This document shows positions 17,615-24,879 of a stretch of 64,000 bases of DNA, in pieces. Source of the DNA: Nibrella saemangeumensis (GTDB lineage: Bacteria > Bacteroidota > Bacteroidia > Cytophagales > Spirosomataceae); the NCBI RefSeq assembly GCF_039541915.1, contig NZ_BAABHD010000022.1, positions 186,001 through 250,000 of the forward strand, in the 5' to 3' direction. How positions within the stretch are numbered: the stretch's first letter is position 1; every line of letters begins with the position of its first letter. The notes beneath the pieces were generated by a model. The model did no database searches and was not told the DNA's origin. It saw only the letters and a list, made by a program, of their open reading frames with translations. A program made the translations under genes and the position numbers.

Positions 17615-18838
17615 ATGGAAACAGTTGAAAAAGTAAGTTTAGCCGAACGAGCATTGGAGCAGGGCAAGGGTATTTTGCGTCTGGCCCCAACCTGGGTGCC
17701 CCGCTCGTTCTGCGTACCCGGCCGGCGTATTAAGCTCCACCCCGATGATTATTATGTACTCGGCGGCAACCGGGGCGGTATAGACGAGCGCTGGTTGTCT
17801 TCTACCACCCCCGCCAAAAACGGTCCGCTCACCGGCGAAAACGAGGGGTTGAGTGCCATTGTATTCAACGATGGCGGTAAAGAAGTGCAATTTTTGCTGA
17901 AGGATGCAATAGACGAATTGAAAGGCGCTATCATCGGCGACCGGCTGTGGAATCAGTACCAGAGCTGGCCGATGTACTCCAAGTTTTTCGATAACATGGG
18001 ACCGCTGCCGCATCACGTTCACCACAACGATGAAGAGGCCGCTAAAATTGGTCAGTTGGGCAAGCCGGAAGCCTACTATTTCCCTCCCCAACTGAATAAC
18101 CACGGGGGTGATTTCCCGTATACCTTCTTCGGTATTACACCGGGAACTACCAAAGAGCAAGTCCGTGAGTGTCTGGTGAACTTCACCAAGGGCGACAATA
18201 AGATTACCAACTACTCGCAGGCCTACCGGCTGGAGCCGGGCACGGGTTGGGATGTGCCTCCCGGTCTCCTGCACGCGCCGGGTAGTATGTGTACGTACGA
18301 ACCCCAGAAAGCGTCCGACGTATTTGCCATGTACCAGTCGCTGGTAAACGAGGCCATTATTCCGGAAGAACTGCTCTGGAATGGCACCCCAAAAGACCGC
18401 ATCGGCGATTACGACCAACTCATGGAAGTATTGGATTGGGAACTGAATACGGACCCCAATATGATGGCTAACCGCTTTATGGCTCCCAAGCCAGTACGAT
18501 CCGTTGACGAGATGCAGGCTGAAGGCTACATCGAGAACTGGGTATGCTACAAAAACGAAGCGTTCAGCGCGAAGGAACTTACCGTTATGCCGGGTGCCAC
18601 AGTAACCATCAAAGACAGTGCCGCCTACGGCTTAATCATGATGCAGGGCCACGGCAAGATGGGCGTGTGGGACATTGAGACCCCGGCCCTGATCCGGTAC
18701 GGCCAGCTGACCAACGACGAGTTCTTCGTGAGTGAACGTGCCGCGATGGAAGGTGTGCAGATTACAAACCTGTCTTCGACTGATCCGATTGTCATGCTCA
18801 AGCACTTCGGACCCGGCAACCCGGATTTGGTTTTATAA
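17615..18838 (+). CDS. Cupin-type sugar isomerase, distantly like class I mannose-6-phosphate isomerase
   Basis: 407 residues, cytoplasmic. The metal-binding cupin pattern is visible as GPLPHHVHHNDEEAAKIGQLGKPEAYYF (His-x-His and Glu ligands) and LEPGTGWDVPPGLLHAPGS (distal His). This parallels the Zn site of class I phosphomannose isomerases. A second cupin-like half lies at the C-terminus (TVMPGATVTIKDSAAYGLIMMQGHGKMGVWD). The opening RLAPTWVPRSFCVPGRRIKLHPDDYYVLGG is distinctive and I do not know a characterised homologue. The genomic company of epimerases and an oxidoreductase supports a role in sugar interconversion. A non-catalytic sugar-binding cupin is also possible. Confidence 0.72.
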   Translation: METVEKVSLAERALEQGKGILRLAPTWVPRSFCVPGRRIKLHPDDYYVLGGNRGGIDERWLSSTTPAKNGPLTGENEGLSAIVFNDGGKEVQFLLKDAIDELKGAIIGDRLWNQYQSWPMYSKFFDNMGPLPHHVHHNDEEAAKIGQLGKPEAYYFPPQLNNHGGDFPYTFFGITPGTTKEQVRECLVNFTKGDNKITNYSQAYRLEPGTGWDVPPGLLHAPGSMCTYEPQKASDVFAMYQSLVNEAIIPEELLWNGTPKDRIGDYDQLMEVLDWELNTDPNMMANRFMAPKPVRSVDEMQAEGYIENWVCYKNEAFSAKELTVMPGATVTIKDSAAYGLIMMQGHGKMGVWDIETPALIRYGQLTNDEFFVSERAAMEGVQITNLSSTDPIVMLKHFGPGNPDLVL

Positions 18839-18849
18839 AAAAAATTGTA

Positions 18850-18937
18850 GTTTCAAGTTCCAGGTTTCATGTTGGCAAGGACCTGTCTGACATGAAACCT
18901 GGAACTGCGAACCTCAAACGTCAAACCTCAAACTCTT
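18850..18937. repeat. Palindromic intergenic repeat, copy 1
   Basis: Perfect 16-base inverted repeat GTTCCAGGTTTCATGT (18857-18872) / 18890-18905 with a 17-base loop, followed by short direct repeats of the type AACCTCAAAC. Wording is shared with the repeat at 19998-20090 (both built from TTTCAAGTT, CCAGGTTTCA-like units). There is no T-run, so a terminator role is unclear. Confidence 0.75.
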
Positions 18938-18943
18938 CAAAGT

Positions 18944-19999
18944 ATGCCCGAGAATAATTTTCCTAAGCTTCACAACGCCACCTGGCCGGGTGTGGTCGGA
19001 AAAGGAGAGAACTCCGAGCCGGCTATCCCCTTCGATACCATGCTGGACATGACCGCTGCCGCTGAGGTAGACGGCGTAAAATTCGATGGCGTTGACCTTG
19101 GCCTGTTCGAGCCGCACTTCGACATTAACATGTCAGATGATGACATCAAGCGGCTGGCCGACAAAGTGTCGTCCAAAAACCTGAACATCGGTAGTCTGGT
19201 AGCGCCTATCTGGGGTGGTCCAGCGATGGGCAGTAAAGAGGACCGCGCCGTATTTGTCGATATGGTGCGTAAATCGTGTCACATCGGTCAGCGGCTGCGC
19301 GAACTCGGCGTTCGGCCGTACGGTATCGTTCGTATTGACTCTGCCAGTTCTCCGCAGGAGTGGGAGAAAAACCCGGTAGAGAATTCCAAACTAATTGTGC
19401 AGACGTTCCAGGAAGCCTGCGACGTTGCCGCTGATTTTGGTGAGCGCCTGGCCGCCGAAGGTGAAATCTGCTGGGGCGGTATGCACAGCTGGCGGGTGAT
19501 GGTGCAAACGCTGGAGGCCGTTGACCGCCCGAACATGGGTTTCCAGGCCGATATGGCCCACACCCTGCTGTACCTGATGGGCTACAACCATCCCGAAGAC
19601 CGCGTGCTACCCGAAAACTTCGACTGGAGCGACCGTGCTACGCTGACCGAATCGCTTAAGACCATGACCAAAGCCCTGCGCCCCTGGACCATCGACTTCC
19701 ACGTGGCTCAGAACGACGGCACCGTGTTCGGTTCCGGCTCGCACGACAAAACGGGTCGCCATTGCCAGGCGCTTGACCCGAACGGTAAGCTGGACATTGC
19801 CGTCGATGCCGGCCACTGGCTGCGCAACGAAAACGGTGAACTGACCAAAGCCTTCAAGCACATCTGCTGGGACGGCTGTATGTTCCCCAACGCCGTCATG
19901 ACGAATCAGCAGACCTGGAATGACATTCTGGCTACCATGATCAAAGTGCGCAACATGCACGGCTGGTACGAGCCGGAGGCAGTAGCTGTTGGGAATTAG
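18944..19999 (+). CDS. Sugar phosphate isomerase/epimerase family TIM-barrel protein
   Basis: 351 residues, cytoplasmic. It is a longer xylose-isomerase-like TIM barrel than the one at 15607, with DGVKFDGVDLGLFEPHFDINMSDDDIKRLADKVSSKNLNIGSLVAPIWGG for the first strands. Probable metal-site segments are LAAEGEICWGGMHSW, NMGFQADMAHTLLYLMGYNHPED, TIDFHVAQNDGTVFGSGSHDKTGRHC and DVAVDAGHW-type DIAVDAGHW. It is flanked on both sides by palindromic repeats and is followed by the Gfo/Idh/MocA gene, a pairing seen in keto-sugar and inositol-type pathways. The specific reaction is unknown. Confidence 0.83.
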   Translation: MPENNFPKLHNATWPGVVGKGENSEPAIPFDTMLDMTAAAEVDGVKFDGVDLGLFEPHFDINMSDDDIKRLADKVSSKNLNIGSLVAPIWGGPAMGSKEDRAVFVDMVRKSCHIGQRLRELGVRPYGIVRIDSASSPQEWEKNPVENSKLIVQTFQEACDVAADFGERLAAEGEICWGGMHSWRVMVQTLEAVDRPNMGFQADMAHTLLYLMGYNHPEDRVLPENFDWSDRATLTESLKTMTKALRPWTIDFHVAQNDGTVFGSGSHDKTGRHCQALDPNGKLDIAVDAGHWLRNENGELTKAFKHICWDGCMFPNAVMTNQQTWNDILATMIKVRNMHGWYEPEAVAVGN

Positions 20000-20090
20000 T
20001 TTCAAGTTTCAGGTTCCAAGTTGCTTCGCTTAGGCTAAAACCGCCGGGCGGGCTCCTTGGAACTTGAAACCTGAAACTTGGAACTTGAAA
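19998..20090. repeat. Palindromic intergenic repeat, copy 2
   Basis: A 23-base arm (19998-20020) pairs with 20056-20078 with only two mismatches, one a G-T pair. The right side then repeats the unit again (CTTGGAACTTGAAA at 20077-20090). The left arm overlaps the stop codon of the preceding gene. It is related in wording to the repeat at 18850. Confidence 0.75.
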
Positions 20091-20104
20091 TCTGAACCAA
20101 AAAC

Positions 20105-21280
20105 ATGGCAACAAAAAAAGATTTACGAATAGGCTTAATCGGAACCGGCTTTATGGGCCGGACCCACTCCAACGGCTACAACCGCGTACCAAACTTCTTC
20201 CCCGATCTGCAATATAATCCGGTACTCCAGGCCGTTTGCTCCCGCAACGAAGCCAGCGTACGGGCCTTCGCCGACCAGTGGGGTTACAAATCCATCGAAA
20301 CCGACTGGAGAGCGATTATCGCCCGCGATGACATTGATGCGGTAGACATTTGTACACCCAACGACACCCACGCCGAAATTGCGATTGCGGCTGCCGAAGC
20401 GGGCAAGATGATTCTCTGCGAGAAACCCCTGGCCCGCAACCTGACCGAAGCCCAGGCTATGGTCGATGCTATTGAAAAGGCGGGTGTAGCCAATACCGTT
20501 TGGTACAACTACCGCCGGGTGCCGGCCGTGACGCTCGCCAAGCAGATTATTGATTCGGGTAAACTTGGCAAGATCTTCCACTACCGGGCCAACTTCCTGC
20601 AGGACTGGACCATCAACGCCAATGTGCCGCAGGGCGGGACCGGAACCTGGCGGATGGACGTTGAAGCCGCTGGTTCAGGTGTGACGGGCGACCTGCTCGC
20701 TCACTGTATTGATACGGCTATGTGGCTGAACGGCGGCATTACCGATGTATCGGCCGTGACCGAAACCTTCGTGAAAGAGCGGATGCACCAGCTTACCGGT
20801 AAAATGCAGCCGGTGGGTATTGATGATGCCTGTATCTTTCACTGCCACTTTGAGAACGGCTCGCTGGGTCTGTTCGAGTCGACGCGCTACGCCCGTGGTC
20901 ACAAGGCCCTGTATACCTTCGAAATCAACGGAGAAAATGCCTCAATCCGCTGGGATCTGCATGACCTGAACCGACTGGAGTACTTCGACTATGCCGATGA
21001 CGGTATTGTACGCGGCTGGCGGTCCATCCACGTTACCGACGGCGACCAGCCCTACATGGGTAAATGGTGGGTGCCGGGTCTGTCAATCGGTTACGAGCAT
21101 ACGTTTGTGCATCAGGTAGCCGATTTCCTGAAGAGCCTCGAAACCGGTGAGCCCTGCCAGCCGACCTTCCGTGACTCGCTGGAAACCCAGAAAGTTTGCG
21201 AAGCTGTCATCGAGTCGGCTAAAACCCGGAGTTGGAAAGACACTAACGTCGAGTGGAATGCCACCGTATCGGTGGGTTGA
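20105..21280 (+). CDS. Gfo/Idh/MocA family NAD(P)-dependent oxidoreductase
   Basis: 391 residues, cytoplasmic. An N-terminal Rossmann fold has the dinucleotide motif GLIGTGFMGRTHSNGY, followed by AVDICTPNDTHAEIAIAAAEAGKMILCEKPLARN, which contains the conserved EKP lysine. The C-terminal domain has GVTGDLLAHCIDTAMWL with the catalytic Asp/His region. The family oxidises sugar or inositol hydroxyls with NAD(P), including C3 of glucosides. It is preceded by a TIM-barrel isomerase and followed by a hairpin terminator, so it probably closes the isomerase transcription unit. Confidence 0.93.
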   Translation: MATKKDLRIGLIGTGFMGRTHSNGYNRVPNFFPDLQYNPVLQAVCSRNEASVRAFADQWGYKSIETDWRAIIARDDIDAVDICTPNDTHAEIAIAAAEAGKMILCEKPLARNLTEAQAMVDAIEKAGVANTVWYNYRRVPAVTLAKQIIDSGKLGKIFHYRANFLQDWTINANVPQGGTGTWRMDVEAAGSGVTGDLLAHCIDTAMWLNGGITDVSAVTETFVKERMHQLTGKMQPVGIDDACIFHCHFENGSLGLFESTRYARGHKALYTFEINGENASIRWDLHDLNRLEYFDYADDGIVRGWRSIHVTDGDQPYMGKWWVPGLSIGYEHTFVHQVADFLKSLETGEPCQPTFRDSLETQKVCEAVIESAKTRSWKDTNVEWNATVSVG

Positions 21281-21293
21281 TTTGCCTTGCTTT

Positions 21294-21331
21294 ACACCCC
21301 GGATTGGCTGATATTAGCTAGTCCGGGGTGT
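21294..21331 (+). terminator. Hairpin terminator after the oxidoreductase gene
   Basis: Ten-base perfect stem ACACCCCGGA / TCCGGGGTGT with an 18-base loop, starting 13 bases after the stop and followed by TGCTT. The T-tract is weak. It separates the metabolic genes from the ABC importer operon. Confidence 0.65.
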
Positions 21332-21364
21332 TGCTTGAATGCCTTCTCCCTCTTCTCCTAACCC

Positions 21365-22864
21365 ATGACTCAACCCCCAACCCCCATCCTCCAGGTCCGC
21401 GACCTGTCTAAATCCTTTGCGGGTGTAAAGGCGCTGGACAACGTTCAACTGAACGTTCAGCGGGGAGAAGTGCATGCGGTAATGGGGGAGAATGGGGCCG
21501 GCAAATCAACCCTGATGAAGATCCTCATTGGGTTGCATACGCCCGATGCCGGCGAAGTTATGTTCGAGAGAAGTCCGCTCCCTTATGGTGATGTTCACGA
21601 AATCCTGAAACGGGGTATTTCGATGATTCACCAGGAATTACAGGTGGTGCCGGAGCTGACGGTAGCCCAGAACATCTTTCTGGGGCGGGAAACCACCGGC
21701 GGGCTGTTTAGCTGGCTGAACGACCGACGCCAGGAGCGGGAGGCAGGCTTGCTACTGGAGCAGATGGGCGTAACCATTCGCCCCGGCCAGACAATGAAGT
21801 ACCTCAGCGTGGCCGAAATGCAGATGGTTGAAATTGCCAAAGCCATTTCCAACCAGGCCAAAATTATTATCATGGATGAACCCACCTCCGCCCTGTCTGA
21901 CAAGGAGGTTGCCGCGCTCTTCCGCATCATCAGCGAACTTAAGAAAAATGGGGTGGCTATCATTTACATCTCCCACAAAATGGAGGAGATATTTGAGATA
22001 GCCGATACCATCACCGTCCTCCGCGACGGCCAGTATATTGACACCCAACCGGCCGCCAATCTGAACCGGAACAGCCTCATCGCCATGATGGTTGGGCGGG
22101 AAATCGAAAGCCTCTTTCCGGAGTCGGTGCCGCGCAAAGGGCAGGAGGTGCTATCGGTGCGGAACCTCAGCCGGGCGGGCAAGTTTACCGACATCAATTT
22201 TACCGTACACGAAGGCGAGGTGCTGGGCTTGGCGGGCCTGATGGGTGCCGGCCGCACCGAAATCGCCCGCGCTATTTTTGGACTTGACGAACTGGAAAGT
22301 GGTGAAATCTACATCAAAGGACAAAAAGCTGATATTCACTCACCCCAAGACGCTATTCAGCATGGCATCGGCTACGTCAGCGAAGACCGCAAGGCGCTGG
22401 GCTTTATTCCTGGGCTGTCGGTCAAGCACAATATTACCCTGGCCAGCCTGCCGAATCACTCAAAGGGTGGACTGATTCAGGATAAAACGGAGACCGAAGC
22501 AGCGGCTAAAATGATTGCCGACCTAAAGATAAAATCCGCCGGTATGCACCAGAAGGTCACCTACCTGAGTGGGGGTAACCAGCAGAAGGTCGTGATCGGC
22601 AAAGTACTGCTCGCATCGCCGGACCTGATTATCCTCGACGAGCCCACCCGTGGTATCGACATCGGTGCCAAATCCGAAATCTATAAACTAATTAACCGGC
22701 TAACCGCCAGCGGCATTGCTGTTATTATGATTTCCTCGGAACTTCCGGAAATCATAGGCATGAGCGATCGGGTGGTGGTGTTGTCGCAGGGACGGCAAAC
22801 GGCAACCCTCAGCAAAGAAGAAGCGACACCGGAAACCATCATGGCCTATGCCATGCATGCCTAA
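21365..22864 (+). CDS. Sugar ABC transporter ATP-binding protein (RbsA/MglA-like, two ATPase domains)
   Basis: 499 residues with tandem ATPase domains. The first has Walker A GENGAGKST at 41-49, signature-region YLSVAEMQMVEIAKA and Walker B IIIMDEPTSAL. The second has the degenerate Walker A (GLMGAGRTE) normal for this family, signature LSGGNQQKVVIGK and Walker B LIILDEPTRGID. It powers import of a monosaccharide together with the following permease and binding protein. The 17-base overlap with the permease start implies tight coupling. The gene order is ATPase-permease-binding protein. Which sugar is unknown, but the epimerases upstream suggest a rare hexose or pentose. Confidence 0.93.
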   Translation: MTQPPTPILQVRDLSKSFAGVKALDNVQLNVQRGEVHAVMGENGAGKSTLMKILIGLHTPDAGEVMFERSPLPYGDVHEILKRGISMIHQELQVVPELTVAQNIFLGRETTGGLFSWLNDRRQEREAGLLLEQMGVTIRPGQTMKYLSVAEMQMVEIAKAISNQAKIIIMDEPTSALSDKEVAALFRIISELKKNGVAIIYISHKMEEIFEIADTITVLRDGQYIDTQPAANLNRNSLIAMMVGREIESLFPESVPRKGQEVLSVRNLSRAGKFTDINFTVHEGEVLGLAGLMGAGRTEIARAIFGLDELESGEIYIKGQKADIHSPQDAIQHGIGYVSEDRKALGFIPGLSVKHNITLASLPNHSKGGLIQDKTETEAAAKMIADLKIKSAGMHQKVTYLSGGNQQKVVIGKVLLASPDLIILDEPTRGIDIGAKSEIYKLINRLTASGIAVIMISSELPEIIGMSDRVVVLSQGRQTATLSKEEATPETIMAYAMHA

Positions 22865-23870
22865 TCTGTGCAGTATGATACCTACCCAGAAACCGAAAAG
22901 TACCTACCTTAACCAAGTGGGGGAATCTTACAAAACCCGCCTTCGGGGCCTCAGCACCTACGGCATCCTGCTGGCGTTTATTGCCATCTGCATTGTGCTG
23001 GCGCTGATTACCCCCCGCTTCCTGACCATTTCCAACTTAACGATTGTGTTGACGCAAGTGTCCATCAATGCTCTGCTGGCGTTTGGCGTTACGTTTGTGA
23101 TTATTACGGGTGGTATCGATTTGTCTATCGGCTCCATGGTGGCCGTTACGGGGGTGGTCGCGGCCATGTTTGCGCACCCGGATACGTATCCGGTGGGCGT
23201 TCCCCTGCTGATGGGCCTGCTGACCGGTCTGCTGTTTGGGGCCTTCAACGGCCTGGTGATTACCCGCAGCAAGGTGCATCCGTTTATCGTAACCTTGGGT
23301 ACGATGACCATGGGCCGGGGGCTAGCGCTGATTCTGAGCAAAGGCCGGCCCATCTCCAATCTGTCCGACGAGTTCAACTTCATCGGGGGCGGTCAGGTGC
23401 TGGGTATCCCCATGCCCATTATCATCCTGATAGTCTTTTTCATCATCTGCTCCGTATTACTTCAGAAAACCGTTTTGGGGCGGTATATGTACGCCGTCGG
23501 CGGCAACGAGCAGGCTGCCAGAGCGTCCGGTATATCCCTGAACAAGGTTAAAATGGTGGTGTATACCTTATGCGGGGGGCTGGCCGGTCTGGCGGGCATC
23601 GTACTTACCTCTCGCATCACTACCGGCCAACCCAATGCCGGAGCCGGCTTCGAACTGGATGCCATTGCGGCTGCCATTATCGGTGGTACCAGTACGTCGG
23701 GCGGCACCGGAACCATGACCGGCACGCTCATTGGTGCCCTGCTTATTGGCGTCATCAGCAACGGCCTGGACCTGCTTAATGTCACTTCCTATTACCAGCA
23801 GGTGGTCATGGGGATCATCATCATCGGGGCTGTGGTGCTGGATAGCTGGAATCAGAACAGAAACAAATAA
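22848..23870 (+). CDS. Sugar ABC transporter permease (RbsC-like)
   Basis: 340 residues if started at 22848, or 331 from the ATG at 22875 just after the ATPase stop. Alignment begins near the second start, and the first nine residues (MPCMPNLCS) look unnatural. It has eight to ten membrane helices. The BPD_transp_2 signature regions are FGVTFVIITGGIDLSIGSMVAVTGVVAA and LKVKMVVYTLCGGLAGLAGIV-type KVKMVVYTLCGGLAGLAGIVLTSRI, and ELDAIAAAIIGGTSTSGGTGTMTGTLIGAL. It forms the inner-membrane channel of the importer. Confidence 0.92.
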   Translation: MPCMPNLCSMIPTQKPKSTYLNQVGESYKTRLRGLSTYGILLAFIAICIVLALITPRFLTISNLTIVLTQVSINALLAFGVTFVIITGGIDLSIGSMVAVTGVVAAMFAHPDTYPVGVPLLMGLLTGLLFGAFNGLVITRSKVHPFIVTLGTMTMGRGLALILSKGRPISNLSDEFNFIGGGQVLGIPMPIIILIVFFIICSVLLQKTVLGRYMYAVGGNEQAARASGISLNKVKMVVYTLCGGLAGLAGIVLTSRITTGQPNAGAGFELDAIAAAIIGGTSTSGGTGTMTGTLIGALLIGVISNGLDLLNVTSYYQQVVMGIIIIGAVVLDSWNQNRNK

Positions 23871-23886
23871 TCAACGCGAATAGCCA

Positions 23887-24837
23887 ATGATGAAATCCGT
23901 AACGCTGCTCAGTTCACTTGTTTTTATGGCCATCCTGCATATGGGGTGCAATCAGGGCAGTTCCAGCGAGCAGGGGCAAAATAGTGAGGGTAAGAAACTG
24001 GTAGTGGGTGCCACCATGCTCAGTATGCAGAATGAGTTTATCGTCAACGTGGCCGACGAAATGGAGAAGAAGGCCAACGAGTCGAATGTCGAACTGATCG
24101 TGGTCGATGCCGAGCGCTCTCCGCTGAAGCAAGTCGAACAGGTCGAGAGCTTTATCGCCCAGAAAGTCGACGCCATCATCTTGAACCCCTGCGAGGTAGA
24201 AGCCAGTTCGCCGGCGGTGACTAAAGCGATGGCCGCTAAAATCCCCATTATCAACGTTAACTCAGCCACCAGCGCCAAACCAACGGCCTTTGTGGGTTCC
24301 GATGATGTTGAGTCCGGCCGTATTGCCATGAAGTATATCGCCGAAAAGCTCGGCGGGAAGGGTAATGTGGTCATGATGCACGGCCTGATGGGCCAGGCCG
24401 CTCAGATACAGCGGGAGCAGGGTGCGCAGGAAATCCTGAAACAGTATCCGAATATGAAACTACTGGCCCACCAGACCGCCGGATGGGACCGGGCCAAGGG
24501 CATGGCGCTGATGGAGAACTGGATTCAGTCGTACGGGAACCAGATCAATGCCGTTTTTGCGCAGAACGACGAAATGGGTATGGGCGCCGTCAAGGCGCTG
24601 ACCGATGCCGGCCTGAAAAATAAAGTGATTGTAGTGAGCATCGACGCCATTCCGGATGCGCTGCAGGCGGTGAAGAAAGGGACGCTGGACGCCACTGTTT
24701 TTCAAAATGCGCAGCAGCAGGGTTCCAAAGCCATCGAAACGGCTATCCGAATCGCAAAAGGAGAATCGTACGAGAAAGAGACGTTGATTCCATTTCAGTT
24801 GGTTACCAAGGAAAATTTAGCTAAATTCCTGAACTAA
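23887..24837 (+). CDS. Sugar-binding lipoprotein of the ABC importer (RbsB-like)
   Basis: 316 residues. A signal peptide with lipobox LHMGC indicates a membrane-anchored periplasmic lipoprotein, unlike the free RbsB of proteobacteria. The periplasmic-binding-protein type 1 fold follows: LVVGATMLSMQNEFIVNVADEMEKKANE, AIILNPCEVEASSPAVTKAMAAKIPIINVNS, GNVVMMHGLMGQAAQIQREQGAQEIL, AVFAQNDEMGMGAVKALTDAGLKNKVIVVSIDAIPDALQAV. It captures the sugar and delivers it to the permease. It lies 16 bases after the permease and is last in the operon. Confidence 0.93.
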   Translation: MMKSVTLLSSLVFMAILHMGCNQGSSSEQGQNSEGKKLVVGATMLSMQNEFIVNVADEMEKKANESNVELIVVDAERSPLKQVEQVESFIAQKVDAIILNPCEVEASSPAVTKAMAAKIPIINVNSATSAKPTAFVGSDDVESGRIAMKYIAEKLGGKGNVVMMHGLMGQAAQIQREQGAQEILKQYPNMKLLAHQTAGWDRAKGMALMENWIQSYGNQINAVFAQNDEMGMGAVKALTDAGLKNKVIVVSIDAIPDALQAVKKGTLDATVFQNAQQQGSKAIETAIRIAKGESYEKETLIPFQLVTKENLAKFLN

Positions 24838-24879
24838 TAGTACAGAAGTAACAAAACGGTATTATCCACACTACTCCGT

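Noticed and set aside
17639..18418. Minus-strand open frame (259 codons) antisense to the cupin gene
   Set aside because: Shadow of a conserved coding sequence, with no domain seen.
18841..20104. The two palindromic repeats as ordinary terminators or a CRISPR array
   Set aside because: No T-runs follow the stems, there are only two copies with non-uniform spacing around a gene, and there are no cas genes.
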